Part shown: positions 39,915-48,006 of the stretch, in pieces
Position numbering within the stretch: position 1 is the stretch's first letter
Layout: every line of letters begins with the position of its first letter
Origin: Hyphomicrobiales bacterium
Lineage (GTDB): Bacteria > Pseudomonadota > Alphaproteobacteria > Rhizobiales > Rhizobiaceae
Direction: 5' to 3'
DNA: 64,000 nt
Assembly: GCA_900472295.1 (NCBI GenBank)
Contig: UCIA01000030.1
Coordinates: 62,001-126,000, forward strand
Program-made: the position numbers and the translations under genes
The notes under the pieces: generated by a model
The model's input: only the letters and a program-made list of their open reading frames with translations
Database searches by the model: none
What the model was told of the DNA's origin: nothing

Positions 39915-41167
39915 CAGTGCGCCACCGCCGCCGCCGCTGCCTCGTCGATGAGGCGGCCGGTGCGGAAGCGCTCGATGGTGAAGGGCGCGTTGATCGGGTG
40001 CGGATCGTCCCTGGCGATGGTGTGGGCAAAGACATGGCCCGAGCCGGGCGTCGCCTTGAAGCCGCCCGTGCCCCAGCCGCAATTGACGTAGAGGCCTGAT
40101 ACCGGCGTCTTGGCCAGGATCGGCGAGCGGTCTGGCGTGACGTCGACAATGCCGCCCCACGAGCGCAGCATCTTCATGCGGGTGAAGATCGGGAACATCT
40201 CGCAGATGGCGTCGAGCGTATGCTGCAGGATGTGCAGGCCGCCGGTCTGCGAATAGGAGACATATTGGTCGGTGCCGGCGCCGATCACCAGCTCGCCCTT
40301 GTCGGACTGCGAGATATAGGCGTGCACCGTGTTCGACATCACCACGCACGGCACGACCGGCTTGACCGGCTCCGACACCAGCGCCTGTAGCGGGTAGCTC
40401 TCCAGCGGCATGCGCACGCCGGCCATGTTCATGATGACGGAGGAATGGCCGGCCGCAACGACGCCGACCTTCTTGGCGCCGATGAAGCCGCGCGTCGTGT
40501 CGACGCCCATGACGGCGCCATTGGCGGCGCGCTTGACGCCGATGACCTCACAATTCTGGATGATGTGGACGCCGCGCGCCGAGGCGCCGCGGGCATAGCC
40601 CCAGGCCACCGCATCGTGGCGGGCGGTGCCGCCGCGGCGCTGCAGGGCGGCGCCGACGACGGGATAGCGCGCCTGCTTGGAGATGTTGAGCGGCGGGCAG
40701 AATTCCTGCGCCTGCTCCGGCGTCAGCCACTCATTGTCGATGCCGTTCAGACGATTGGCATGGACATGGCGCTTCAGCACCTGGATGTCGTGCACATTAT
40801 GCGCCAGCATCATGACGCCGCGAGCCGAATACATGACGTTGTAGTTGAGCTCCTGGGAGAGCCCATCCCACAGCTTCAGCGCATGGTCGTAAATGCCGGC
40901 GCTCTCGTCATAGAGATAGTTGGAGCGGATGATGGTGGTGTTGCGGCCGGTGTTGCCGCCGCCGAGCCAGCCCTTTTCCAGCACCGCGACATTGGTGATG
41001 CCGTGCACGGTGGCGAGATAATAGGCGGTGGCCAGGCCATGGCCGCCGGCGCCGACGATGATGACGTCATATTCCTTCTTCGGCTCCGGCGAGGACCATT
41101 GTTCCTCCCAGCCCTTGTGGCCGCGCATGGCCTCGCGGGCGATGGCGAATACCGAATATTTTTTCAA
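39914..41167 (-). CDS. soxB: Sarcosine oxidase beta subunit
   Basis: A 417-residue flavoprotein of the DAO family. The FAD motif VIIVGAGGHGLATAYYLA starts near residue 35. The conserved GGTARHDAVAWGYAR segment around residues 179-193 holds His184, the candidate for the covalent FMN histidine. SYPLQALVSEPVKP, SWGGIVDVTPDRSPIL and CGWGTGGFKATPGSG are typical beta-subunit segments. It carries the sarcosine-binding site. The start seems to be TTG 41167, since the N-terminal SVFAIAREAMRGHKGWEEQW is conserved in this subunit and no ATG or GTG precedes it in frame nearby. It is the first gene of the operon. Confidence 0.95.
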   Translation of the reverse strand: MKKYSVFAIAREAMRGHKGWEEQWSSPEPKKEYDVIIVGAGGHGLATAYYLATVHGITNVAVLEKGWLGGGNTGRNTTIIRSNYLYDESAGIYDHALKLWDGLSQELNYNVMYSARGVMMLAHNVHDIQVLKRHVHANRLNGIDNEWLTPEQAQEFCPPLNISKQARYPVVGAALQRRGGTARHDAVAWGYARGASARGVHIIQNCEVIGVKRAANGAVMGVDTTRGFIGAKKVGVVAAGHSSVIMNMAGVRMPLESYPLQALVSEPVKPVVPCVVMSNTVHAYISQSDKGELVIGAGTDQYVSYSQTGGLHILQHTLDAICEMFPIFTRMKMLRSWGGIVDVTPDRSPILAKTPVSGLYVNCGWGTGGFKATPGSGHVFAHTIARDDPHPINAPFTIERFRTGRLIDEAAAAAVAH

Positions 41168-41395
41168 CGTTCCAGCCTCGCAAATGGCAGCAGGGCGTTC
41201 CCCGGCGCGCGAGGTGTATCACTAGCGAAACAGCGCTTCCACCCTTGCGCTGTTTGCGACGGCGCTTGCCGTTTTGCGCCGTGCCGAAAAAGAGGCCTCG
41301 GCAGCCTTCGCACGTATCGGGTGGCTCGCGCTGCCCCGACCTGCGATCACCGTCCCAATTGCCGGCGCTGCTGGCGAAGAAAAAGGATGCAAAAA

Positions 41396-42154
41396 ATGTT
41401 CGCACTCGCCAACAAGGTCGCCATCGTCACCGGCGCCAGTTCCGGTATCGGCCGCGCCGCCGCAAAACTCTTTGCCGAAGAAGGCGCCAAAGTCGTCGTT
41501 GCCGCCCGCCGTCAGGCCGAACTCGATGCGCTGGTCGCTGAAATCGAGGAGGCCGACGGCACGGCAGTCGCGCTTGCCGGCGACGTCATCGACGAGGCCT
41601 ACGCAAAAGCCCTTGTCGAGCTGGCCGTCGAAAGGTTCGGTGGGCTCGATATCGCCTTCAACAATGTCGGCGCAGTCGGCACGATGGGCCCGATTTCGGA
41701 ATTGTCGCTCAAGGGTTGGCGCGAGACGCTCGATGCCAATCTGACCAGCGCCTTTCTCGGCGCGAAATATCAGGTGCCGGCCATGGTCGAGCGCGGCGGC
41801 GGCTCGCTGATCTTCACCTCGACCTTCGTCGGCCATACCGTCGGCATGCCGGGCATGACCAGCTATGCCGCCAGCAAGGCCGGGTTGATCGGGCTGACGC
41901 AGGTGCTGGCCGCCGAATATGGCGCCAAAGGCGTGCGCGTCAACGCGCTGGTGCCGGGCGGCACCGACACGCCGTCGGCGACGTTCAAGACACCGGAATC
42001 CCGCGCCTTCGTCGAAAACCTGCACGCCTTGAAGCGCGTTGCGGAGCCTGAAGAGATTGCCCGCGCGGCGCTCTTCCTGGCTTCGGATGCGTCGAGCTTC
42101 ACCACCGGATCGGCGTTGTTTGCCGATGGCGGCATCTCGATCACCCGGACGTGA
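41396..42154 (+). CDS. SDR family oxidoreductase
   Basis: A 252-residue classical SDR. The cofactor loop TGASSGIGRAAA is at residues 13-24, and FNNVGAVGTMGP replaces the usual NNAG. The active site is in TSYAASKAGLIGLTQVLAAEYG, and the end is FTTGSALFADGGISITRT. The NNVG substitution is seen in other SDRs and need not abolish activity. ATG 41396 follows AAGGA at 8 nt; ATG 41387 is an alternative that overlaps this ribosome site. It is divergent from the sox operon and stands alone. The substrate is unknown. Confidence 0.9.
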   Translation: MFALANKVAIVTGASSGIGRAAAKLFAEEGAKVVVAARRQAELDALVAEIEEADGTAVALAGDVIDEAYAKALVELAVERFGGLDIAFNNVGAVGTMGPISELSLKGWRETLDANLTSAFLGAKYQVPAMVERGGGSLIFTSTFVGHTVGMPGMTSYAASKAGLIGLTQVLAAEYGAKGVRVNALVPGGTDTPSATFKTPESRAFVENLHALKRVAEPEEIARAALFLASDASSFTTGSALFADGGISITRT

Positions 42155-42268
42155 AGCATTTCGCGGTCATCGTCCGCGCCGATCGGCCATGGAGCTCGAA
42201 ACCGGCCTTGCTTTTTCCACACGATTTGGCGATTCGGTTTCGAGTGGGACTCCTGTTCGAGGACGGAC

Positions 42269-42655
42269 ATGCTGCTGATCAGAACCTATATCGCCCAGAG
42301 CGCAATCGAAGGCGTCGGCGTGTTCGCCGCCGAGCCGATCAAAAAGGGCGCCTCGATCTGGCGGCTGGATCCGGATTTCGACCGGCTGATCGCGATGGAC
42401 AAATACGAGGCAGCACCGCCGCATCTGAAGGAATTGCTCGACCGCTATGCCTATCCGAGCCCGGATCGTCCCGGCTTCATGGTCTATGAGGTCGACAATG
42501 GCCGCTTCATGAACCATGCCGAGCGGCCGAATACTGACTTTTCGCACTATGGCGGCGCCACCGCCACCCGCGACATCGCCGCCGGCGAGGAAATCACCTG
42601 CGACTACGGCGAGTTCTTCGAGGATTTCGCCCGGCTGCATCTGGCCAGCGCCTGA
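42269..42655 (+). CDS. SET domain-containing protein
   Basis: A 128-residue protein that consists almost only of a SET methyltransferase domain. It has EGVGVFAAEPIKKGASIWRL at the start, the NHAERPN-type motif in GRFMNHAERPNTDF (pseudoknot and cofactor region), and the terminal GEEITCDYGEFFEDF with the conserved catalytic-site Tyr. It would transfer a methyl group from S-adenosylmethionine to a lysine, but the target in bacteria is not known. It lacks the post-SET cysteines. It lies 115 bp after the SDR and 176 bp before rpsU on the same strand. Confidence 0.85.
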   Translation: MLLIRTYIAQSAIEGVGVFAAEPIKKGASIWRLDPDFDRLIAMDKYEAAPPHLKELLDRYAYPSPDRPGFMVYEVDNGRFMNHAERPNTDFSHYGGATATRDIAAGEEITCDYGEFFEDFARLHLASA

Positions 42656-42831
42656 TTGGCGCCCTATCTCGGGGCGACCGTGGCAAATTGGCGGTTGTCC
42701 TTCATTTCGAGTGTGGACAGCGCGGCCTGATTCTGCTATCAGCCGCCACAATTCGTGGTGTAAAGCGCCGCGGAGGCATGTGGCTATGGCCGCTTGCCTG
42801 TTGATATCAAACCCGAAAGACAGGATTGCCC

Positions 42832-43110
42832 GTGCAGGTACTCGTCCGCGACAATAACGTTGATCAGGCGCTTCGCGCTCTCAAGAAGAAGATGCAGCGC
42901 GAAGGCATTTTCCGCGAAATGAAGATGCGCGGCCATTACGAGAAGCCTTCCGAGAAGCGCGCCCGTGAAAAGGCCGAAGCCGTTCGCCGCGCCCGCAAGC
43001 TGGCCCGCAAGCGCGCCCAGCGCGAAGGCCTGCTGCCGATGACGCCGCGCCCGGTTGCCGCTGGCGCCGCCGGTGGTCCTGGTGGTGCTCCGCGTCCGCC
43101 GCGGTTCTAA
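42832..43110 (+). CDS. rpsU: 30S ribosomal protein S21
   Basis: A 92-residue S21. The core VQVLVRDNNVDQALRALKKKM followed by REMKMRGHYEKPSEKRAREKAEAVRRARKLARK is unmistakable. The last ~25 residues are a Pro/Gly/Ala-rich tail (PRPVAAGAAGG, GAPRPPRF) not found in the ~70-residue enteric S21. I set the start at GTG 42832, where the conserved QVLVRDN begins, with AGGA 6 nt upstream; TTG 42826 would add two residues. S21 helps pair the 16S anti-Shine-Dalgarno with mRNA. The 176 bp upstream gap (42656-42831) shows no other gene, and a terminator follows at 43145. Confidence 0.95.
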   Translation: MQVLVRDNNVDQALRALKKKMQREGIFREMKMRGHYEKPSEKRAREKAEAVRRARKLARKRAQREGLLPMTPRPVAAGAAGGPGGAPRPPRF

Positions 43111-43144
43111 CGCCAATTTTTCGTCCTTTTCGAAGGATACTCTG

Positions 43145-43178
43145 AGGTGGCGCGATGCGGAATCGCCGCCACCTTTTT
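43145..43178 (+). terminator. Rho-independent terminator after rpsU
   Basis: AGGTGGC at 43145-43151 pairs with GCCACCT at 43168-43174, with further inner GC pairing, followed by TTTTG. It lies 34 nt downstream of the rpsU stop. Confidence 0.8.
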
Positions 43179-43184
43179 GTTTAG

Positions 43185-43221
43185 AGCGCCGCCTTTTGTT
43201 AAAGTGCCGCCTTCTTATTAA
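43185..43221. repeat. Short tandem direct repeat downstream of the rpsU terminator
   Basis: Two adjacent units of 18 and 19 bp, AGCGCCGCCTTTTGTTAA and AGTGCCGCCTTCTTATTAA, follow the rpsU terminator. They match at most positions. The role is unknown; the copies may reflect slippage or a binding site in the promoter region of the TPR gene. Confidence 0.45.
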
Positions 43222-43339
43222 GTGAAGGTGTTCCCTTGAACGCGCAAACGACGCTCTAGATCTTGTTATGACAATCTGTGACCCGGCCCGGAGGGGGACC
43301 TGGACTGAGCGACGCGGCTGAAGTGAGGACAGGGCAGAT

Positions 43340-44194
43340 ATGAACGCAATCAGCGTAGAGCGCAGAACATCAATGCGCGGTTTCGCCCTGACGGCAGCCC
43401 TGCTCTCCGGCATGGTGCTTGCCGGCTGCCAGACGGTTCCGACCGGTGAATTCAACAACATCGACAAGGCGCAAGGCTCGAGCGAGAACATTTCCTCGCT
43501 GTCGGCGGTGATCCAGCGCAACCCGCAGGATCCGGAAGCCTACAATGTACGCGGCTCGGCCTATGGCCGTGGCGGCCAGTACCAGGCGGCGCTGAAGGAT
43601 TTCGACACCGCCATCCAGCTCAATGCGAATTTCTACCAGGCCTATTCGAACCGGGCGCTGATCCAGCGCTTCCTCGGCAACCAGGCCGCCGCTCTTGCCG
43701 ACTACAACCGTTCGATCCAGATCAATGCGAATTACGACGCCGCCTATATCGGCCGCGGCAATCTCTATCGCAAGGCCGGCCAGACCCAGCAGGCCTTCAA
43801 CGATTTCCAGAAGGCGATCCAGCTCGACACCACGGATGCCCGCGCCTACCACAACCGCGGCCTGATCTATCAGAGCCAGGGCCAGCACAAGTTCGCCATC
43901 GAGGATTTCTCGACCGCCATCTCGTTGGCTCCGGATGCCGCCGAACCCTACAATGGCCGCGGCCTCTCCTATCTCGCCATGAACGACGAGGACAACGCCT
44001 TCGCCGACTTCAACATGGCCATCAAGCTCGACGGCAAGAACGCCGAAGCCTGGTCCAACCAGGCGCTGATCTACGAGCGCCGCGGCGACAAGGTAAAGGC
44101 GTCGAAAGCCTATCGCGAGGCGGTCCACCTCGACCCGAAATACCAGCCGGCCAAGGACGGCCTGTCGCGCACATCAGGCGCCACCGCCGGCTGA
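43340..44194 (+). CDS. TPR-repeat lipoprotein
   Basis: A 284-residue predicted lipoprotein. The signal segment MRGFALTAALLSGMVLAGC ends with the lipobox LAGC. About six tetratricopeptide repeats follow from residue ~55 to 275, with recurrent YNVRGSAYGRGGQYQAALKDFDTAIQ-type units (AYSNRALIQRFLGN, AYIGRGNLYRKAGQ, AYHNRGLIYQSQGQ, PYNGRGLSYLAMND, AWSNQALIYERRGD). It resembles NlpI-like proteins, which act as adaptors in cell-envelope assembly; the partner here is unknown. It is anchored in the envelope. The ATG at 43340 gives a slightly long n-region, and ATG 43373 (MRGFAL) would give a more typical signal peptide. Confidence 0.9.
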   Translation: MNAISVERRTSMRGFALTAALLSGMVLAGCQTVPTGEFNNIDKAQGSSENISSLSAVIQRNPQDPEAYNVRGSAYGRGGQYQAALKDFDTAIQLNANFYQAYSNRALIQRFLGNQAAALADYNRSIQINANYDAAYIGRGNLYRKAGQTQQAFNDFQKAIQLDTTDARAYHNRGLIYQSQGQHKFAIEDFSTAISLAPDAAEPYNGRGLSYLAMNDEDNAFADFNMAIKLDGKNAEAWSNQALIYERRGDKVKASKAYREAVHLDPKYQPAKDGLSRTSGATAG

Positions 44195-44378
44195 TACTGG
44201 CGAGAGCTTTCGCTCGTAAAGCGCAAGCCTCTCACCTGTGGCCGCACTGCCCCACCATCACCCAATCTTAACCACCGAGGGCAAAGCGTTAACCCTTGCC
44301 TTGATCGCGCCAAGTTTTCGGCGGAACGCTCCGGGCCATTCAACCGTTGTTGAAGGTAATTCTCGAAAGGACTGACCC

Positions 44379-44852
44379 ATGATCAAGAAAATCATCTGTG
44401 CCGCGGCACTCGCCACCACCGCTTTCGTCGCTCCCGCCAGCGCGGGCAAGGTTGCGCTCGGCACGCTCGATTGTACCATCGACGGCGGCGTCGGCTACGT
44501 CATCACGTCAAACAAGGGCGTCGACTGCACCTTCCGCCCCTACCACAAGGGACCGTCCGAGAAATACACGGGGATGATCTCCAAGCTCGGCGTCGATCTC
44601 GGTCAGACGCATCAGGGCCAACTGGTGTGGGCGGTTATGGCCGTCACCCGCGGCCATGACCAGGGCGACCTTGCCGGCCATTATTACGGCGTCAACGCCG
44701 AGGCGAGCGTCGTGACCGGCGGCGGCGCCAACCTTCTGGTCGGCGGGTTGGACGGCGCCTTTGTGCTGGAGCCGCTCAGCGTCCAGGCGCAGACCGGCGT
44801 CAACGTGGCGGTGGCGGTGACCCAGCTGGAACTGATCCACTCGTTCAAGTAA
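44379..44852 (+). CDS. DUF992 family exported protein
   Basis: A 157-residue protein with a Sec signal (MIKKIICAAALATTAFVAPASA). The DUF992 body follows: VALGTLDCTIDGGVGYVITSNKGVDCTF, then KLGVDLGQTHQGQLVWAVMA and GANLLVGGLDGAFVLEPLSVQAQTGVNVAVAV. Two Cys (in LDC and DCTF) may form a disulfide. The family is typical of rhizobia and relatives and has no known function; it is probably periplasmic. The 185 bp gap upstream shows no other gene. A paralogue follows 88 bp downstream on the same strand. Confidence 0.88.
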   Translation: MIKKIICAAALATTAFVAPASAGKVALGTLDCTIDGGVGYVITSNKGVDCTFRPYHKGPSEKYTGMISKLGVDLGQTHQGQLVWAVMAVTRGHDQGDLAGHYYGVNAEASVVTGGGANLLVGGLDGAFVLEPLSVQAQTGVNVAVAVTQLELIHSFK

Positions 44853-44940
44853 ACGATCGGCAGCAAGCCAAACTTCTCCCTCTACCTGCGGCGCGGAACA
44901 GGATACTGTTTCCGCGCCGTATGCTTTTGGGGGAACCGCC

Positions 44941-45420
44941 GTGCTGAAGACTGTCCTCGCCGCCGTCATCGTCGCCGTCTCTGCTAGCCAGGCTCAAGCG
45001 CAAGACCAGGGCATCGAACTGGGCGTGCTCGATTGCGCCATCGGCGGCGGCACCGGCTTCATCTTCGGCTCCAGCAAGGATCTGAGCTGCACCTTCACGC
45101 CGGCCGACAAGAGTTTTTCGCCGGAAGCCTATTTCGGCGCGGTCAACAAATACGGGCTGGATATCGGCACCACCAAGCAGACCGTCATGCAATGGCTGGT
45201 GCTGACGCCTCTGAAGAACATCTATGCGCCGGGCGCGCTGGCCGGCGACTATGTCGGCGCCAGCGCCGAAGTGACGGCGGCGGTCGGCGCCGGCGCCAAT
45301 CTGCTGGTCGGCGGCTCTTCGCAGGCCTTCACCTTGCAGCCGCTCAGCCTGCAGACCCAGACCGGCATCAACATCGCCATCGGCGTCAGCCAGTTTCAGC
45401 TGCGCAGCACCGAGAATTGA
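44941..45420 (+). CDS. DUF992 family exported protein (tandem paralogue)
   Basis: A 159-residue paralogue of the preceding gene. It has a signal segment (VLKTVLAAVIVAVSASQAQA) and the same body: LGVLDCAIGGGTGFIFGSSKDLSCTF, KYGLDIGTTKQTVMQWLVL, and GANLLVGGSSQAFTLQPLSLQTQTGINIAIGVSQ. Both conserved Cys are kept. The start is GTG 44941. The two proteins are clearly related, with most change in the loop after the second Cys. Function is unknown; the tandem arrangement implies local duplication and divergence. Confidence 0.88.
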   Translation: MLKTVLAAVIVAVSASQAQAQDQGIELGVLDCAIGGGTGFIFGSSKDLSCTFTPADKSFSPEAYFGAVNKYGLDIGTTKQTVMQWLVLTPLKNIYAPGALAGDYVGASAEVTAAVGAGANLLVGGSSQAFTLQPLSLQTQTGINIAIGVSQFQLRSTEN

Positions 45421-45440
45421 TCCTGAAAAAAGGCCCTTGA

Positions 45441-45461
45441 ACTCAACCACGGTTGAGGTTT
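45441..45461 (+). terminator. Hairpin with T-run after the second DUF992 gene
   Basis: CTCAAC at 45442-45447 pairs with GTTGAG at 45452-45457 around a 4 nt loop, followed by GTTTT. It is a short terminator-like hairpin 21 nt after the stop. Confidence 0.5.
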
Positions 45462-45569
45462 TACAAGCCCACCCTGACTGAAACAGCGCGCATGGCCCCG
45501 CCGGAAAGCTCCACTGGCTTCTGGCGCCATGCGCCGGCATCGAGCTATGCAAAGGCAGGGTAAAAAAGC

Positions 45570-47006
45570 ATGACTGACATCACCAGCAACAAAGTCGACT
45601 GGCGGGCATTGTGGGCAACCGGCGACCTCGCGCGCTTCTGCTTCATCAGCCTCGGCATCCTGCTGCACGCCACCAACGAGACGATGGTGGCGACCGTCAT
45701 GCCGGCCATGGTCGGCGACCTCGCCGGCGTGCAGTTCGTCGGCTGGTCACTGGCGGTCTACGAGCTCGGCGCCATCGTCGCCGGCGCTGCGGCCGGGCGG
45801 CTGGTCAGCTATGTCGCGCTGCGTTCCAATGTGACGGTCGCCGCTCTGCTCTATGCCGTGGGCGCGCTGATCTGCGCCACCGCACCGTCCATGCCGGTGT
45901 TTCTCGCCGGCCGCCTGGTCGAGGGTCTCGGCGGCGGCGCGCTGGTGTCGCTGGCCTTCGTCTCGGTCGAGCGGCTGTTCGACCGCAGGATTTGGCCGCA
46001 GCTCTTCGGCATCATGTCGGCGATCTGGGGCGTCGCCGCCTTCAGCGGCCCGATGCTCGGCGCGATCATGGTCGAGCTGTTGTCCTGGCGCTGGGCCTTC
46101 GGCGTCTTCGTGCTGGGCGGCATCGCCATGGCGCTGGCGAGTTTCATCGTGCTCAACACGCCGGAAGCGACGAAGCCGCAAGCAGCAGCCGGCACCTCAC
46201 CGCCCTTCCCCTTTGCAGCACTTGGCGTTCTCGCCATCGCCGTCGTGCTGATCGCCACCGCCGGCGTCGATGTCGCCTTGCTGCGCTCGTCGCTGCTGCT
46301 CATCCTTGGCCTCGCCGGGCTGGCGCTGTTCGTCTTCGTCGACGCCATGAAACCGCAATCACGGCTGTTCCCATCGGGCCTGTTCTCATGGCGCTCGCCG
46401 GTCGGCAGCGGCATGACCATGGTTGCCGCCTTCTCGGTGGCGACCGTCTCCTTCTCGATCTACGGGCCGCTGCTGCTCACCACGCTGCACGGCATTCCGA
46501 TCCTGACCACCGGCTACATCATCGCCGCCGAGTCCATCGCCTGGTCGATCCTGTCGATCACCGTCGCCAATGCGCCGCTGGCGCGTGAAAGGCAGATCCT
46601 CGTCATCGGCGCGCTGATGATTGCAGCCGGCCTCGCCGGTTTCGCCTATGCTATTCCCTCCGGCTCGATCCCGCTGATCCTGCTTTGCGCGCTGTTGCAA
46701 GGCGGCGGCTTCGGCATTTCCTGGCCCTTCCTGACCCGCATCATCGTCGCCTCGGCCCGCGACGGCGAGCAGACCATCGCGTCGGCCGCCGTGCCGACCA
46801 TGCAGCGCATCGGCTACGCCGTCGGCGCTGCGGTGTCCGGCATCATCGCCAATGCCAGCGGCTTTTCGGATGGGCTCAACCGCGAGGCAGCGGCGCACGT
46901 CGCCAGCTGGCTGTACCTTGCCTTCGTGCCGCTCGGCATTGTCGGTTGCCTGGCGGCGTTGAAGATGGCCTTGGCGGCAAGCCGGCCACAGATGGCGACA
47001 GGCTGA
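45570..47006 (+). CDS. MFS transporter, DHA2-like efflux type
   Basis: A 478-residue major facilitator with about 14 hydrophobic segments. The N-terminal half has ISLGILLHATNETMVATVMPAM, VGWSLAVYELGAIVAGAAAGRL and LAGRLVEGLGGGALVSLAFV, the pattern of drug exporters of the EmrB/QacA type. The later half has PLLLTTLHGIPILTTGYIIAAESIAW. It probably exports a small toxic or signalling compound across the inner membrane; the substrate is unknown. It stands alone and is convergent with the LysR gene 50 bp downstream. ATG 45570 gives a short polar N-terminus before the first segment. Confidence 0.9.
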   Translation: MTDITSNKVDWRALWATGDLARFCFISLGILLHATNETMVATVMPAMVGDLAGVQFVGWSLAVYELGAIVAGAAAGRLVSYVALRSNVTVAALLYAVGALICATAPSMPVFLAGRLVEGLGGGALVSLAFVSVERLFDRRIWPQLFGIMSAIWGVAAFSGPMLGAIMVELLSWRWAFGVFVLGGIAMALASFIVLNTPEATKPQAAAGTSPPFPFAALGVLAIAVVLIATAGVDVALLRSSLLLILGLAGLALFVFVDAMKPQSRLFPSGLFSWRSPVGSGMTMVAAFSVATVSFSIYGPLLLTTLHGIPILTTGYIIAAESIAWSILSITVANAPLARERQILVIGALMIAAGLAGFAYAIPSGSIPLILLCALLQGGGFGISWPFLTRIIVASARDGEQTIASAAVPTMQRIGYAVGAAVSGIIANASGFSDGLNREAAAHVASWLYLAFVPLGIVGCLAALKMALAASRPQMATG

Positions 47007-47056
47007 AACCAAGTACGATTTCGCCTGTCGCTTCCCGACCGGCCGCCCTGCTGGTC

Positions 47057-47908
47057 TCACAGAGACGGAAGCACGCTTCGAATGTGATTGGCGAACGCCT
47101 CGACCGCCGGCGATCGCTCGGTGTCGGCAAAGGCGATGAGAATGCCAAGGCCCGGCAACCGGGGAAGCGGTGCGCCGAGACTATGCAGGTCGGGCGGCAC
47201 CGCTTCCTGCGTCATCACGCTGATGGCCAGGCCTGATCGCGCGACGGCAATCAACCCGGCAAGGCTGTTGCTGGCATAGGCGATCTTGTAGCGCAGTCCG
47301 GTGCCGGCCATCGCATCGCACGCCGCTTTGTGGTCGACGGCATTCGACGCCGACAGCGCCAGCGGAACGGTGTCGCCGAAATGGTAGAGATCGAGCGCCG
47401 GCTTGCTGCCGACCCAGACCAGCCTTTCCGTGCGCACGACGCCTTGTGCATCGTGCGAACTCGAAATCAGTGCCAGGTCGATCTGGCGCGCGTTGAGCAG
47501 CGTCCGCAACTCGACAGTCGGCGCCGAGACGACCTTGATCTCGACATCGGGATACATCGTGCCAAAACTCTTCAGCAGTGCGGGAAAGAATGCGCTGAGA
47601 TAATCCTCGGGGCTGCCGAAAATGATCGAGCCATGCAGGCCCCTGTCGGACAGCGCCGAGATAGCCTCGTCATGGATTTTGAGGATGCGTTCGGCATAGG
47701 CGAGGAAGCGCTCACCGCTGCCGGTGAGCCGCACGCCGCTGCCGCTGCGATGAAACAGGTTCTGGCCCAGCGCCTCCTCCAGCCGCTGTATCTGCATGGT
47801 CACGGCCGACTGTGTGCGCCCGACCTGTATGGCCACCGCACTCAGCGTTCCCGAATGCGCCGCCCGGACGAAGGTCGCCAGGAGTTTTAGGTCGAGCGGA
47901 GCCTGCAT
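47057..47908 (-). CDS. LysR family regulator, DgdR-like
   Basis: A 283-residue LysR-type regulator. The winged HTH is LKLLATFVRAAHSGTLSAVAIQVGRTQSAVTMQIQRLEEALGQNLFHRSGSGVRLT (residues ~8-63). The effector domain follows, with LHGSIIFGSPEDYLSAFFPALLKSF and a late GLAISVMTQEAVPP. It is divergent from the dialkylglycine decarboxylase gene with a 98 bp shared promoter region. In Burkholderia the LysR protein DgdR holds exactly this position relative to dgdA. It probably controls dgdA in response to a dialkylamino acid. Confidence 0.9.
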   Translation of the reverse strand: MQAPLDLKLLATFVRAAHSGTLSAVAIQVGRTQSAVTMQIQRLEEALGQNLFHRSGSGVRLTGSGERFLAYAERILKIHDEAISALSDRGLHGSIIFGSPEDYLSAFFPALLKSFGTMYPDVEIKVVSAPTVELRTLLNARQIDLALISSSHDAQGVVRTERLVWVGSKPALDLYHFGDTVPLALSASNAVDHKAACDAMAGTGLRYKIAYASNSLAGLIAVARSGLAISVMTQEAVPPDLHSLGAPLPRLPGLGILIAFADTERSPAVEAFANHIRSVLPSL

Positions 47909-47936
47909 ATCAATTTCCTTGATATCGGAATCCGAT
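47909..47936. promoter_or_regulatory. Two adjacent LysR-type palindromes between dgdR-like gene and dgdA
   Basis: ATCAA-TTTCC-TTGAT at 47909-47923 is a perfect 5 bp inverted repeat of the T-N11-A LysR form. ATCGGA-A-TCCGAT at 47924-47936 is a perfect 6 bp inverted repeat that follows immediately. Both lie directly upstream of the LysR gene start and about 70-95 bp from the dgdA start, the usual place for a LysR recognition site controlling both genes. Confidence 0.6.
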
Positions 47937-48006
47937 CATTATCAATTTTACTGCATCCGCGCCACGGGCTAATTTTCTCACCTCAACGGTTTGATGGAGC
48001 TGCGGC

